From Pegoplata infirma (lineage: Eukaryota; Arthropoda; Insecta; Diptera; Anthomyiidae): DNA of 64,000 nucleotides. The notes under the pieces were generated by a model, which was not told the origin of the DNA, did not search any database, and saw only the letters and a program-made list of their open reading frames with translations. A program made the translations under genes and the position numbers. The stretch spans positions 13,044,330-13,108,329 of the forward strand of contig OY992538.1 of assembly GCA_963921195.1 (NCBI GenBank), read 5' to 3'. This document shows, one piece after another, positions 22,341 to 37,743 of this stretch (the first letter of the stretch is position 1; every line of letters starts with the position of its first letter).

Positions 22341-25300
22341 TAAAGGTGTCCTAACCACTGTTGCCAATTTGGTGTTTTTCCCGCTAAAACTAGCGTTTTT
22401 ATTTTGCGTCTAGCGGGAAAAAAAGTGATTTAGCGGGCAGCGGGAAATCTAGCGATTTTTACTAGCCGTTTTAACAATAAAAAAAAAAAAAAAACTTTAA
22501 ACTTTCCACACTTTTGAAATTTTTGTTATTGTTAAAGAGCCGTTTAGACTATCAGACTTGTAAAGCGACCTGTCAACAATTTTGTAATAAAACTCTTGTT
22601 TTTACAGTCTTAACACAGCCGAATTAACAAATGTTGGTAAAGAGATCGTTAGACGATTAGTATTTCGGTAAGGTTTGTTTCTTCGGAGTATGTTTAATAT
22701 TTGATCCGCTTGTTAAATATTTTTCTCTATAATTTCAAAAGATAAGGAGAGCCGTCCGTATGTCAAATTATCAAAATTTATTTATTTTGACTGTATTAAA
22801 GCCGTGATCCACTGTTAAAGGCTCTTACAGACTAAACTACTATAGCAAAAAACGATATGCCGAAAATATGAAACAAGAAAACCCATAAAGTGATTTGATA
22901 TACGGAAGGCTCTCTCCATTTCTAAAAATGCAACTAAAATTTTTAGACAAGCGGCCAAAACATTTTGAACAAAAATTACATTTCAACTTTTTTTGTGATA
23001 TTATTATCAGTACCAAACAAAAATTTATTTAAGGAATTTTCCAAGCTTTAATATAAGCTTGATAAAGTCCAAATTGCTTAAATAATACAAGGGTCTCGCT
23101 AGAAAATTAAATTATTTTTAGAATTTTTTAGGAAATTTTTGAAAAATAATTTTTTTCAAGTTCAAAAATTAAAAGCTTTAAAAATGGTCACACAGTTTAT
23201 ATTCAGTTATCAACTAATTTTTGCAACGACCCAAACAAAAATGATAATTTCTTAAATACAATAAAAGAAATCCGCATTTTTTGACCTCTAGTTCTTTTGA
23301 CCACCAATTTTTTGTAGACAAAGAAAAGCTTTTTCAATAAATTCCGTGAGTACTTCGAGAGCGTGAGTTAAAGTAACATTTCTCACGTGAGCGTAAATGA
23401 GTATGGTTTTTAAACTAAATTTTGGAGCGCAAGCGTGTGTGATTTTAAAATTATTTTTCCGTATGCGAGTAAAAAATCAACCGCGCACTCATCTCTAATC
23501 AAAAGCACCATTAATAGTGTCCAACCGAATATTCGACTTCAGCTCTCGCTTCGGCCAAAAGCACTTTTGGCCCACTATTCGGCTTCTGTCACATTTTTGG
23601 CCGAATACCGAATATTTGTATTAAATTTGTAGTCACTTTTTGAAAAACCGACTAAACGTACTTTGAATCACATTGGTAAGCCACAAAAACATATTACTAA
23701 TTGTTTTTGCGCTCGAAAAAAATTGGCCTCAAACATTTTTTTTACCAAAATGTCTAAACAATGTTTTTAGCTTAATATAAAATCGTTCTTGACAAGATTT
23801 TAATACAGTTGTCGATTCCGCCAAGTCTAATTTAACTTTTTTGCTTGTTTTTCCTACATAAATATTTTTTTTGTAATATTCAGTTCAGGCCGATTAGTGA
23901 CAATTGTGCCGAACATTCGGCAACGCCCAGATTACAACGCCCAGATACAGATTATTAAAAAAAACCGTTACATTTTTTCAAAAAAACCGTTACATTTTTT
24001 CAAAAAAACCGTTACATTTCAAATTTCATGATATTTAGCTATTAAATAGCTAAATTTCTTTTCTGTTTTTGAATCTGGTGTTTTCTGGAGATTTTTTTTC
24101 TCGATTTAGCGGTTTTTTGTCAAAAAAAGTTGGCATCAGTGGTCCTAACGACTAAGGTAATTTTTCAAAATCACTTTTTAATACGTGGTAGGGTCCTAAA
24201 TTGTAGTTTTGTATCTAAAAATGAGTGAGCCAAAATTTGGAGACAATCGGATAAAAATAACTCGTGCCGAAAATGGATTGAAGTTTTGGGACACTCTTAT
24301 CTGATGAAAAAACACGTTTTTTCTAGTTTTTTGAAAAATATTGGTATATGCTATTTTTTGTTAATTTTTTTGTTAAGTAATATGAAAATGGTAATAAATT
24401 ACCTTTCCAAAAAACTTAAAGAAATTCAAATCGGATGAAAAATAAGCATTTTACGCAAACATGCCCCAGACCATTGCATGGTTTTTAAAGCCAAATTTTC
24501 AAAATTTTCAAAATTTTTAGGCAAAAAAATAAGAATAATTAAATTTTACTTTATAATTATATTAAATACATGTTATAGATAAAAACTAACAGATATGGTA
24601 GTCTAACTTTTTTTTCATTTGGCGTGGGTAGTGATATAATTTCCGCGGATTCCAAAGAAAATGAGTTTTTCTAAAATAATTTAGCAAATATGGGAAACAA
24701 TTTTCTGTATTGTATTATACGAAGTGAAATACATAAATTCTGTAAATTTTTTGAGAATTCGGGCATCTTTAACCCCTTTTCGTCGAGGTGAAATGACAAA
24801 TTTGAGACGTTATACATTTCTATAATACAAAATATCTGCATATATCCGATTTCTCAAAAGTTACAGAATTTACGTTTTACACTTCGATCCGCACAATAGA
24901 GCACAAATTTTTAAAAATTTGCTTAATTATTGTAGAAAAACGCATTTTATTTGGAATCTGCGGAAATTTTATCACTACCCGCGCCAAATAAAAAAAAAGC
25001 TTGACTACCATATCTGCTATTTTTAATCTTAAACATGTTTTCAATTTGATCATAAAGTAAAATTTAATTTTTAGTATTTTTTTGCCTAAAAATTTTGAAA
25101 ATTTTGAAATTCTGGCTCTAAAAACCATACAATGGTCTGGGGCATGTATGCGTAAAATGCTTATTTTTCATCCGATTTTAATTTTATTAGTCGTTTTGAA
25201 AAGGTAATTTAGTACCATTTTCATATTATTTCACAAAAAATTTAACAAAAAATATCAAATACCAATGTTTTTCCAAAAACTAGAAAAAACGAGTTTTTCG

Positions 25301-25459
25301 TTCTTATAAGAATGACCCAAAACTTCAATCCATTTTCGGCACGAGTTATTTTTAGCCGATTGTCCCCAAATTTTGGCTCACTCATTTTTAGATACTAAAG
25401 AACAATATAGGACCCTACCAGGTATAAAAAGGTGATTTTCGTTTTTAAGGACACCTCTA
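22341..25459. mobile_element. hAT-e, foldback element of 1.3 kb plus insertion
   Basis: The ends are TAAAGGTGTCCT and the inverse AGGACACCTCTA, flanked by a perfect 8-bp duplication GTGGTGAT (22333-22340 and 25460-25467). Beyond the nested hAT-d, 24150-24730 and 24790-25450 are inverted copies (for example GAGTGAGCCAAAATTTGG and its inverse), so the native element is almost one long palindrome with arms of about 600 bp. Confidence 0.9.
22356..24141. mobile_element. hAT-d nested in hAT-e
   Basis: The ends are CACTGTTGCCAA and the inverse TTGGCATCAGTG, with a perfect 8-bp duplication GTCCTAAC (22348-22355 and 24142-24149). The left subterminal region carries repeats around AGCGGGAAA / CTAGCG. 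At 1,786 bp it has no transposase ORF; a 65-codon ORF at 23435 is not recognisable. CTTTTGGCC and ATATTCGG motifs recur near 23520-23620. Confidence 0.92.
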
Positions 25460-25549
25460 GTGGTGATCCAATAGTCTGCATGACTTCTTCTGTTATGTTT
25501 GCACCTACAGGACTACTTAATTTTTAGATGTAGTAGTCATAAGAAGTAG

Positions 25550-26112
25550 TTTGAATTGAATCTTTTCAGTTTGAAATTCAAAAATTCAATTTCAAGTTCG
25601 AAGATTCTAATTGAAATTAAAATATTTTATTTGAAGTTCAAAAACTCCATTTGAAACTCCAATTAAAATTTTAAAATTTCAACAAAAATTTAAAAAAGAT
25701 TAATTGAAATTCGAAGATTTCAATTAAAATTCGAAAAAGATCAATTATAATTCGAAAAACATCAATTGAAATTGGAAAAATGTCAATTAAAAATTAATGA
25801 TTTCAATTGAAATATAAAAAATATCAAAGAAAATTCAAAGATTCTATTTCAAATTCGAGAAGGATTAAATGAAATTCAAAGTCTAGTTGAAACTCTGGAC
25901 TCCAATTGGTCCTCGAAAAATATCGATTCAAATTTGAAGATTCCTGCTGGAATTCAAAAACTCCAATGGAAATTCGAAAACATGCATTAAAACTTGTAAA
26001 ACATCAATTGAAATTAAAAAAAAAAATTAAAAGGACCAATTAAAATTTGTTAAATCTCAATTTAAGCTCATAAGAGAGCAATGTAAATTTGAAGATATTA
26101 ATTGAAATTAAA
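25550..26112. repeat. Degenerate minisatellite, left arm
   Basis: The repeated unit is about 20-22 bp of the form GATCAATTGAAATTCGAAAA. The same unit continues at 26841-26960 after the mini-me insertion and appears in inverse orientation at about 27700-27890. The repeat belongs to the inverted structure of L. Confidence 0.8.
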
Positions 26113-26840
26113 ACAAGTAAGAGTGTTAAATTCGGCTGTGCCGAATCTTTTATACCCTCCAACATGCAAAAAAATAAAAATGCAGGGGCGTTTTATTATT
26201 TTTTTGGGGGAGTCAGGGGGTCGCTAGTAGTAATTGAGGGGGGGGGGGGGCAAATTCTCCCTCGAATAAGTGTTTTAAAATTTATTCTTATGCTTTTTGC
26301 ACTAAAGAAATACAAGATTATCATTATTAAAAAAAAAATTTTTTTATTCCACGCCCATAAAAGGGGGCGGTCCGAAAAAACGACATTTTCTAATGCACTC
26401 GGTTCAAATGCAGGACTTTGAACTTTTTGTGGCATAAAAATGTTGCATTTGTTAAACAAAAACACAAAAAATCATGTAAAAATATGGTATTTTTCAGAGG
26501 TTGGTTTAGTTCTTCAAGGGGGAACTTTTTTCCCCCTGGTCCGATTTTGCTCATTTACGAACTTAACCTGCCTATGAACATAAGACATATACATGCCAAA
26601 TGTCGGGAGTCTAGCTCTTTTATTTTGGACTGCATCGTGTTAACTACAGACGGACAGACGGACGGACAGACGGACGGACGGACGGACGGACGGACGGACG
26701 GACATCGCTAGAATGTCTTAGAATCGATCACTGATCATAAATATATATACTTAATGGGGTCCTAGACCGATATTTTGATGCGTTACACACGGAATGACAA
26801 AGTGAGTATACCCCCATACTATAGTTGGAGGGTATAAAAA
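26113..26840 (+). mobile_element. DINE-1/mini-me-like element 1
   Basis: It starts ACAAGTAAGAGTGTTAAA followed by the hairpin ATTCGGCTGTGCCGAAT and TTTTATACCCTCC. It ends GTTGGAGGGTATAAAA, forming subterminal inverted repeats. It contains a GTCY-type tetranucleotide array, then GATCACTGATCATAAATATATATAC and GGAATGACAAAGTGAGTATACC. This architecture matches the fly mini-me/DINE-1 group (non-autonomous Helentron-like elements). It interrupts the minisatellite. Two overlapping ORFs of 89-110 codons inside it are not convincing. Confidence 0.8.
26648..26704. repeat. GACR/GGAC tetranucleotide microsatellite
   Basis: About fourteen units of GACA or GACG lie within mini-me element 1, the usual GTCY proto-microsatellite of that family. 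The same positions in related copies (37197-37212, 39670-39700, 49750-49780) are short. Confidence 0.9.
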
Positions 26841-26968
26841 GATCAATTTAAATTTGTAAAATATTAATTGAAATTCGAAAAATATCAACTTAAATTCAAA
26901 ACAGATCACTTGAAATTCGTACAAAAGCTATTACAATTTTCACCGATTTTTCGGAATTTAAATTGATA

Positions 26969-27668
26969 CCCAGTTGGCAACGTCCTCGAGCCATCCTCAG
27001 TGACGGAGCGATGACATTTCAGAGTCACACCTGACATCCACAAGACATCTCTATGTACTGGGTTGAGGACAGTTTCATACAAATTTTCAAAATGTCCTCA
27101 CTCAAAGTCAGCAGTGGTCAGGGCTGACCTTCTGGGGACATGTCACCTAAGACTTCTTTGGGGAAATGTCTGACATAGGTCATGCGAAAATACAAAAAAT
27201 TTTCGTATTTCCTTTAGTTTTTACTTTTATCCATTTTCCTTTATAAATTATCTTTCTCATATTTAGAAAAAACTTTTCGCCTTTTTTAGTCCCAACTGGA
27301 TTTGAACCTGGAACCTCCAGTTTATTAGTCCGACACCTAACCACTTGTTCCAAACTTTATTTTTAAAATTGTTTGTCTATTTATTACTTTTATTCTACTT
27401 GTTAGATTTTGATTTTATTTTAATTAAGTCGATAATATTGCCATCTTTTTCTTGGAAATTAAAGAGTTGCCCAGATTTAAAATTCTAATTCTGAAGACAT
27501 TTCCTTTTAGACGTCTTAGAGGAATTGTCCACACTCTTAAAGCAAACATTCAGTGCTGACAATGTTAGGACATGTCATCAAGGACTGCCTATGATTTGTC
27601 AGAACCTGAAGACATTTCCTCAAGGAATCACTGTGGAAATTTCCTCAGTGACACATTTTCCAACTGGG
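26969..27668. mobile_element. M element copy 1
   Basis: The ends are CCCAGTTGGCAA and the inverse TTCCAACTGGG, flanked by TA (26967-26968 and 27669-27670). The arms carry repeated GACATGTC / GACATTTCC / TCCTCA motifs in inverted arrangement. In the centre lies a tRNA-like module on the minus strand (27301-27372). Related copies are 31160-31475 (partial) and 51976-53469. It sits at the axis between the two minisatellite arms of L. Confidence 0.85.
27301..27372 (-). other. tRNA-like module in M element
   Basis: On the minus strand it has an A-box-like TGGTTAGGTG, an anticodon-arm-like CGGACTAATAAACTGG and a good B box GGTTCAAATCC. It has no matching 5' acceptor strand, so it is not a functional tRNA. 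The module recurs at the equivalent place in M copy 2 (52263-52332). Confidence 0.65.
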
Positions 27669-27670
27669 TA

Positions 27671-27890
27671 ATGTACTAATTTTGACTGATATTTATTTAA
27701 TTTTAATTCTTTATTTTTGAATTTAAATTAATCTTTTTCGGATTCGGATTGATTTTTGGGAATTTTAATTCCAATTTCAATGAAATTTTTAAATTTTAAT
27801 TGATAATTTTTGAATTTTAATTGATCTTTTCAAATTCCAAATGAAATCTACGAATTTCAATTGATCTTTTACGAATTACATCTGAAAATG
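27671..27890. repeat. Degenerate minisatellite, right arm
   Basis: Units such as GAATTTCAATTGATCTTTT are the reverse complement of the left-arm units, so the minisatellite is part of the inverted repeat structure of L. Confidence 0.7.
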
Positions 27891-28411
27891 GTTGAAAGGT
27901 TTAAATAAAATAAGGAAGAAAAACTGATGCCGACTATAGGAAACATAGAATAATTCTAATTTACCAGTAGTCGGCACACCTATGCCGACTATTGGCAATT
28001 GTAAAAAATTGTTGTTCCTAATGGCGGCATCTCTTAAAAAAAGATAAAAAATGTTTTTTTGTAACTTTTAACATTTAAAACAATATTTTAATTAATATCT
28101 TCCCCCAGAAACCATAAGAGTTCAAATAAAACATAAATTAATATAATTACATATCTTTTAAAATTGGTCTGTTCACTAAAAAATTTCTTGATAAGAAACA
28201 ATTTCTCACATTCTAAAAAACTGTTTTCAAAAAAAGGATAAAACGAGGACAAAATAAGCATCTTAGTCCAATTTAATCATTGGAAACAGAGAGATTAATA
28301 TATTTTTAATGTAAATTTAATCTTATTTAAATATTTTACTTTTATAATTCTTATTTATTTACGTTTAAGTTCAAAAAGTGCCGACTACTGGTACATGCCG
28401 AACTTAGGCAC

Positions 28412-28883
28412 GGTCACCCTATTAAGCCTTTTTCCTGTTATAATATTCGAATTTCAAGTCGACATTACTCGCGAACCAGATCTCGCTGACAAAAAATCAC
28501 CCTATTATTTTCGATTTGTAATCAAAAGATCTATCTCTGGTAAAAATTTGGGATCAATCCGACCAATGCAAGTAAATTCAACTTAAGCCAAATGCCTATC
28601 ACGAGACCGGAGATAATAGGACAAAACAAATTTTAAAATTTTTACTAACAACCCGGTGAAAAATGTTCGTATATGGAAACATATACGAGGATATATGGCT
28701 TCATATGTATATGAGAATTAAAGTGGCCAAAAAAAACAAAATCTTGTAAATCGTCTAATGGAAAAGGCTCTCACATCTCCAAAATGAAAATCTCTAGAGT
28801 CTGGATATTTTTATTGTGTGAATAATCTTAGGATTCTTACTTGGTGGCAGAAATTTTTCCTAAATAAATATTTCTATATGTAT
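28412..28883. other. Unassigned segment
   Basis: No gene is identified; a 63-codon ORF at 28395-28586 overlaps the end of L and has no recognisable domain. An imperfect run of ATATG/CATAT steps lies at about 28669-28720. It ends at a TAGAGATGGGC terminus. Confidence 0.35.
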
Positions 28884-29585
28884 TAGAGATGGGCACCAAT
28901 CACGTGATTAACGTGAATCATGCATGAATAACGTGATTAACGTGAATCACGTGATTCGTGAGTAAATTTTTTTCTACTAACGTGAGTAACAAAACGTTCG
29001 TGCGTGAGTAAAATTCTTGCGTGCATTTTTCGTGATTTTAATTGTTTCCTAGATTTTTTTGTTCGTTTACGTTTTCCTGATTTTTTCGTGGTCTTTCAAA
29101 AAAAAAATAAAAATTTAATAATTAAGGGTTTGTGATTGAAGAAGAAAACATTGTATTTCTAAAGATTATTTTTAATGTAGATTTATTCCAGACCATGGTT
29201 TCTGTAGCCACCTCTACGTCATCAGTGGAGAAAATTACATTGGATTTTAAAATGTTTGATTTTTGTAAGACTGTTTTTTGTGTATGTTTTTTCATCAACA
29301 GACTTAACTCTGATTGGAATCGAACCCACGTTCATGAAATTTTCCATCAGTTTGCAAAGCAAGCACTTTACCATCTAGGCCATCGCTCTGCTTGACAAAC
29401 TAACAGCAGAAGTTGGTTTGTAATAATAAGTTTTTTAAATGTGTCATCGGGGAATTTGCACAGTGCTTTCCTGTACGAAAAATGTCTCAGATTCTGACAT
29501 AGAAAACGTCTTATTAAAACCAATTTTTTTTCACGAATATCCTGGTTTTAATATGTAAATAAAAATTACCTTAAGCTAAAATATC
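28884..29585. mobile_element. hAT-i-like fragment with CACGTGATT repeats
   Basis: It starts TAGAGATGGGC, the same terminus as the complete hAT-i at 60711, followed by repeats of AACGTGAATCACGTGATT (28897-29010). The matching right end is missing; similar ATCACGCACG sequence reappears at 31483-31530 and may be its remnant. A tRNA-like module lies at 29309-29394. Confidence 0.6.
29309..29394 (-). other. tRNA-like module
   Basis: On the minus strand it reads GCGATGGCCTAGATGGTAAA (A-box-like), an anticodon-arm-like GCTTTGCAAACTG and, after a longer variable region, GTGGGTTCGATTCC (B box). The acceptor stem is not closed. It could be a tRNA pseudogene or the head of a SINE; it is not a functional tRNA. 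Confidence 0.6.
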
Positions 29586-31083
29586 CCCAGCAAAAAAAGA
29601 GCTTACCATTCACTACAAAATTCACCACAACTTATGAACCAGATGTACTTCTTCTTCAACTGAAACATTGATGAATTTAATATGGGCGCCACTTTTCAGA
29701 GGCGAAAGATTGACACTTACGATATCACTAGTGTTTATTATGTACATATATATTAACATTTTTATCACAACTTCTGAAGTAGTGATCCGGATGTTAATAT
29801 AACTTGACTTTTTGGAAGCGCATTTTTCATCACTTCTTTAGAAGTACTTATTTCTTGGCATTTTGGATGTGATTATGTCATTTTTATTTGGTGATTTAGA
29901 ACTTCTAAATTATAAGTTATTTTTTCACTTATTTTTGTTAGATTGATTGAAAGAGTATTTTTTGTAATATTTACACTAAAAACACTGTTCGACATCAAAA
30001 ACCTCCCAGTGAAATTTCTAACTGGTCCTTGTAGATTTTGGTCTCCTGCTTTCAAATCTACCGTCCAAATTGCTCCCACCAAATAGGATTTGAGTTCATA
30101 TAAAATGGACTTCCTGATTCCAAAACTGCAATCCAAATTTTTTAAGAATGTTCTGTTTTTGAGATATTCGCGTTTGAAAATTTTAGTGTGATTTATAAAG
30201 AATATAAAAGTGCGCAACAGTGGAGTTTGAGTTTTTCAAACGCCAATATTTCAAAAACAGTACGCGATAGAAAAATTTGGATACCAGATTTGGAATAACG
30301 ATGTCTAATTTTAACTAAATCGAGTACTATTGTGTTTGAGCAACTTAAGAATACGTTACAGAGGAGACCCAAATATTTCAATATTCAAACGCGAATATTT
30401 TAAAAACCTTACGTGATAGGTTAGGTTACTTCGAATTAAAAAAGGAGTAATTATAAACATCACAAAACTATAAAAATTCAGGGCGAATCGATTCACCAGT
30501 TTGTTCTGACTACAAGCCTAGACCTCAATTTTCTAAAAAGCTTAAACAATCTTTAATAATAGTTTGTAAATGTATTTATTTAATTTATGACCAACTTTTT
30601 TCGATATAAGATATAGAATGGTAGTTCAACAATTTGACGCTTGGATGAAATGTGAAAAATTTATCAATAATCGATTTTCGTCTTTTCGATTTTTAAAGCT
30701 CTAAATAAAGAGAAATGAAATGCCATTACAAAATTTTGTCACCATTTTTGCAAAACCTAAATCTATTCGAAGCTGGACGTAGAAAAAATTGCATACTTCG
30801 TGTGTCACCCCCATTCTAAGTGTTTCAGTTGAAAAATAAGTTCATATGTTATCGTGATTTGATTTAATTTGATTTGATTTAATTCCTAAGAACATATGAA
30901 AGAGGTACTTCAAAATCATTAAGCAAAGAACTGCTAAAAGATGTTTTTATTGTTATTTTGTAGCATTTTTTGAAGTGATTTAAAAGTACTTCCTGAGGAA
31001 TATGAAGTTCGGCATCTATCGCTACTTTGTATGTAGTGAAACTACTAATTCTTTTTGAACCACTTCGTTTATTTTTTGCTGGG
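29586..31083. mobile_element. CCCAGCA-ended element Q
   Basis: The ends are CCCAGCAAAAAAAGAG and the inverse ATTTTTTGCTGGG. The ends match those of the elements at 42761 (R) and 54212 (S). Internal inverted similarities involve TTCGCGTTTGAAAATTTT / AAACGCGAATATTTTAAAA. Small ORFs on the minus strand are not recognised. TSD is unclear. Confidence 0.55.
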
Positions 31084-31159
31084 ATCCTTATCCATTCTTG
31101 TGTGCCCAGCGTCATACTTTAAGACGGGAACCTTTCAATTTCTGAGAAAAACATCGGAA

Positions 31160-31475
31160 AGTCGAAAATTTGTTTCTTAATATAATAAGATAATTTATAA
31201 AGGAAAGAGGGTGGAAGTAAAAACTAATGGAAATACGATGATTTTTTGCATTTTCCTATGACCTATATCAGACATTTCCACAAAGACGACTTAGGGGAAA
31301 TGTCATGGGAATGTCAGCACCCCCTGACAACTGCTGATTTATATTGAGGAAATTTTGAAATTTTTTATGAAACTATCCTCAACTCGGTATATAGAGATGT
31401 CATGGGGATGTCAGGTGTTACTCAGACATATCAGCGAGCCGCCACCACGGATGGCTCAAGGACTTTCGCAACTGG
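31160..31475. mobile_element. M element fragment (copy 3)
   Basis: It is the reverse complement of the left half of M copy 1: TAATTTATAAAGGAAA, ACCTATATCAGACATTTCC and GAGATGTCATGGGGATGTCAGGTG, ending at the terminus GCAACTGG. It lacks the other half and the tRNA-like module. Confidence 0.8.
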
Positions 31476-31820
31476 ACTTTTCAATCACGCACGCTCACGA
31501 AAAAAAATGTAATCACGCACGAACATTTTTTTCTTTGTTCATCCAATATTAAAAGATTTTCTGAAAATCTAACGATTTTCATTGGAAAATGCTTCAGAAG
31601 CTTTAAATATTTTTTATTTTTTTTTATTTTTATCAATCTTTAAAGGGTTTTTCTCAAAAAATAAAAAAATGAATAAGGATATCATAAATTTAAGTACTTT
31701 TATATTGAATTAATTACTTTAAGAACTTTTATACACTTTAGTACCGTAGAGTGCGAAAAAGTATTTTTTTGGTTGAGCTCCAGTACCATTTTAAAATTCT
31801 GATTTTCCATCCCTGTTATA
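31476..31820. other. Mixed fragments
   Basis: It contains ATCACGCACGCTCACG / ATCACGCACGAAC (31483-31525), resembling hAT-i subterminal repeats. At 31801-31815 it has TTTTCCATCCCTG, resembling the right end of hAT-b. No gene is present. Confidence 0.4.
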
Positions 31821-32672
31821 CAGTGCAACAACCAAAATTGGAATAGGATGAAAGTGACATATTCCATAAAAAAACCCTCACGGCTCTTTTTTAGTTTAGC
31901 GCTATATTTTTTTTTACACGCATTTAAAGTTTGCGAACTTTTATTATAATTAACATAATAATTGCTTGAAAACTGTATTAGTGGCGTATGCTTAAGTTTG
32001 TAATTGCGTTTAAATAACAATCATACGCAAACGGTGCACAGTGGATTATTTTTCAAAATTTGACGCTAGACCCCACATGTCCAATAAGGGCATCACCAGC
32101 AGCCCCTAAAGTAGGACATGTTTAGTACAAAAAAAAATTAAATGCTTTAAAATCACCAACTTTAAATGCGTTTAAAGAAATTGAGCGCTGAAAAAAAAAA
32201 TACTTGAGAATATTTTTATGTAAAATGTCAGCGTTCATTTGCTTATGGTTTCATGCCATTCCGATTCGGAAAGTTCCATAAATGGCGTATACTAAATTTT
32301 GTAATTGCCTTTAAATAACAATCATACGCAACGGTGCACAGTGGTTTATTTTTAATAGTTTGGCTATTCAGTAAGTAGGTACGTGACCGATTGCAGCAAA
32401 ATTCATACCGGTTATAGCTAATGTAGTTTCAAGCTTAAGTTTGTCCGGTTGATCCCACATGTCCAACAGGGGCCCATCCAGGGGCCCTAAAAGTACCACA
32501 TAAGTATTTAGTATACAAAAACTTTAAATGCTTTAAAATCACCAACTTTAAAAAAAATCTAGCACTGATCTAAAAAAAAACCTTAATGAGGGCTTTGTTA
32601 TGTAAAATTTCAACTATCATTTGCTTTTGGTTTCATCCCATTCTGATTAGAAAGTTCGATTTTGTGTCACTG
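31821..32672. mobile_element. BB element copy 1
   Basis: The ends are CAGTGCAACAACCAAAATTG and an inverse-type GTGTCACTG. The flanks TGTTATA / TGTTATT suggest a 7-bp duplication with one mismatch. Inside, a unit of about 310 bp is duplicated: AATCATACGCAA(A)CGGTGCACAGTGG at 32019 and 32323, and CCCACATGTCCAA at 32071 and 32454. A diverged copy spans 38691-41000. Confidence 0.6.
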
Positions 32673-33377
32673 TGTTATTTGAAATAACTTATTTGCAAAT
32701 CTAAGAAAACAATTTAATTAGATTGGGACAACTTTCATGTGGAAAAATGTGTTTTTTTCCAAATAACTTCAACATATTTTGAGGAAATAATCTTTTGATT
32801 TTATTTATCTTTTTATATCATTAAGATAATTTATATGACTTTCGTTAAAACAAAAAACAAAAAAAATAGCACATACTTGAAAGTCCAATAGCATTATACA
32901 TATAAACATGTTTATAAATATTTGTATAATGATTATTTTTCTTATCTAATTCCATCTGTAATATTAGTTTTCATTTAATGAAAGTCATCTTCATCATTCG
33001 ATCACATACAGAAACAAGGTGGAACAAAAAGTTGTATATTATTGTTGTCCCGGAACGTTAACGAGTGGTTTCTATGTATAACCGCTGGAATTTTCCCAAT
33101 TTCAACGGCACTTTTCTGAATTTCAATTATGAAAAAAATACGTTTTCGAATTCTTCATATACGAATATTAGTTAATCATGTTTCTGACAATATACACAGT
33201 GTTAACCACTGTAAGGTAGATTTTTGCATAAATTAAAGTACTTATAAACTTGGTTTAAAAACTAATAGCTTAGCAATAAAATCTTTCTTTAAAACTTATT
33301 TTCTAAATATTTACAACAACAAGCATCTTTGCAATAATTTTTTTTTACTAATTATTTTATTTCTTTTAATTTTACAG
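32673..33377 (+). promoter_or_regulatory. Upstream region and probable 5'-UTR intron of Arf6
   Basis: It is mostly unique, non-repetitive sequence. It ends in TTTATTTCTTTTAATTTTACAG (acceptor ending 33377), which suggests that the ATG exon is preceded by a spliced non-coding exon. The first exon and promoter cannot be located; a GC-richer patch at 33043-33105 is only a candidate. Confidence 0.4.
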
Positions 33378-33416
33378 TTTAAACCTGAATTCTATTGATG
33401 CATTATCGTTGTCGAT

Positions 33417-37743
<4,327 letters not shown>

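Larger units (their letters stand above)
22086..28411. mobile_element. Large inverted element L with GTCGGCA motifs
   Basis: Both ends carry AAGTTCGGYAT..CCAGTAGTCGGCACTTT, inverted relative to each other (22087-22127 and about 28370-28405). CCNNTAGTCGGCA-like motifs recur subterminally (near 22296, 22325, 27927, 27970, 27983). An A/T minisatellite forms part of both arms in opposite orientation. The interior hosts hAT-e, hAT-d, a mini-me-like element and M copy 1. Outer limits are approximate and no TSD was identified. Confidence 0.6.

Noticed and set aside
25550..26112. CRISPR-like array
   Set aside because: Units are contiguous, degenerate and without unique spacers; the genome is eukaryotic.
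26089..26421. 110-codon ORF with a poly-Gly stretch
   Set aside because: It lies across the start of a mini-me-like element and reads through a G homopolymer; no recognised domain.
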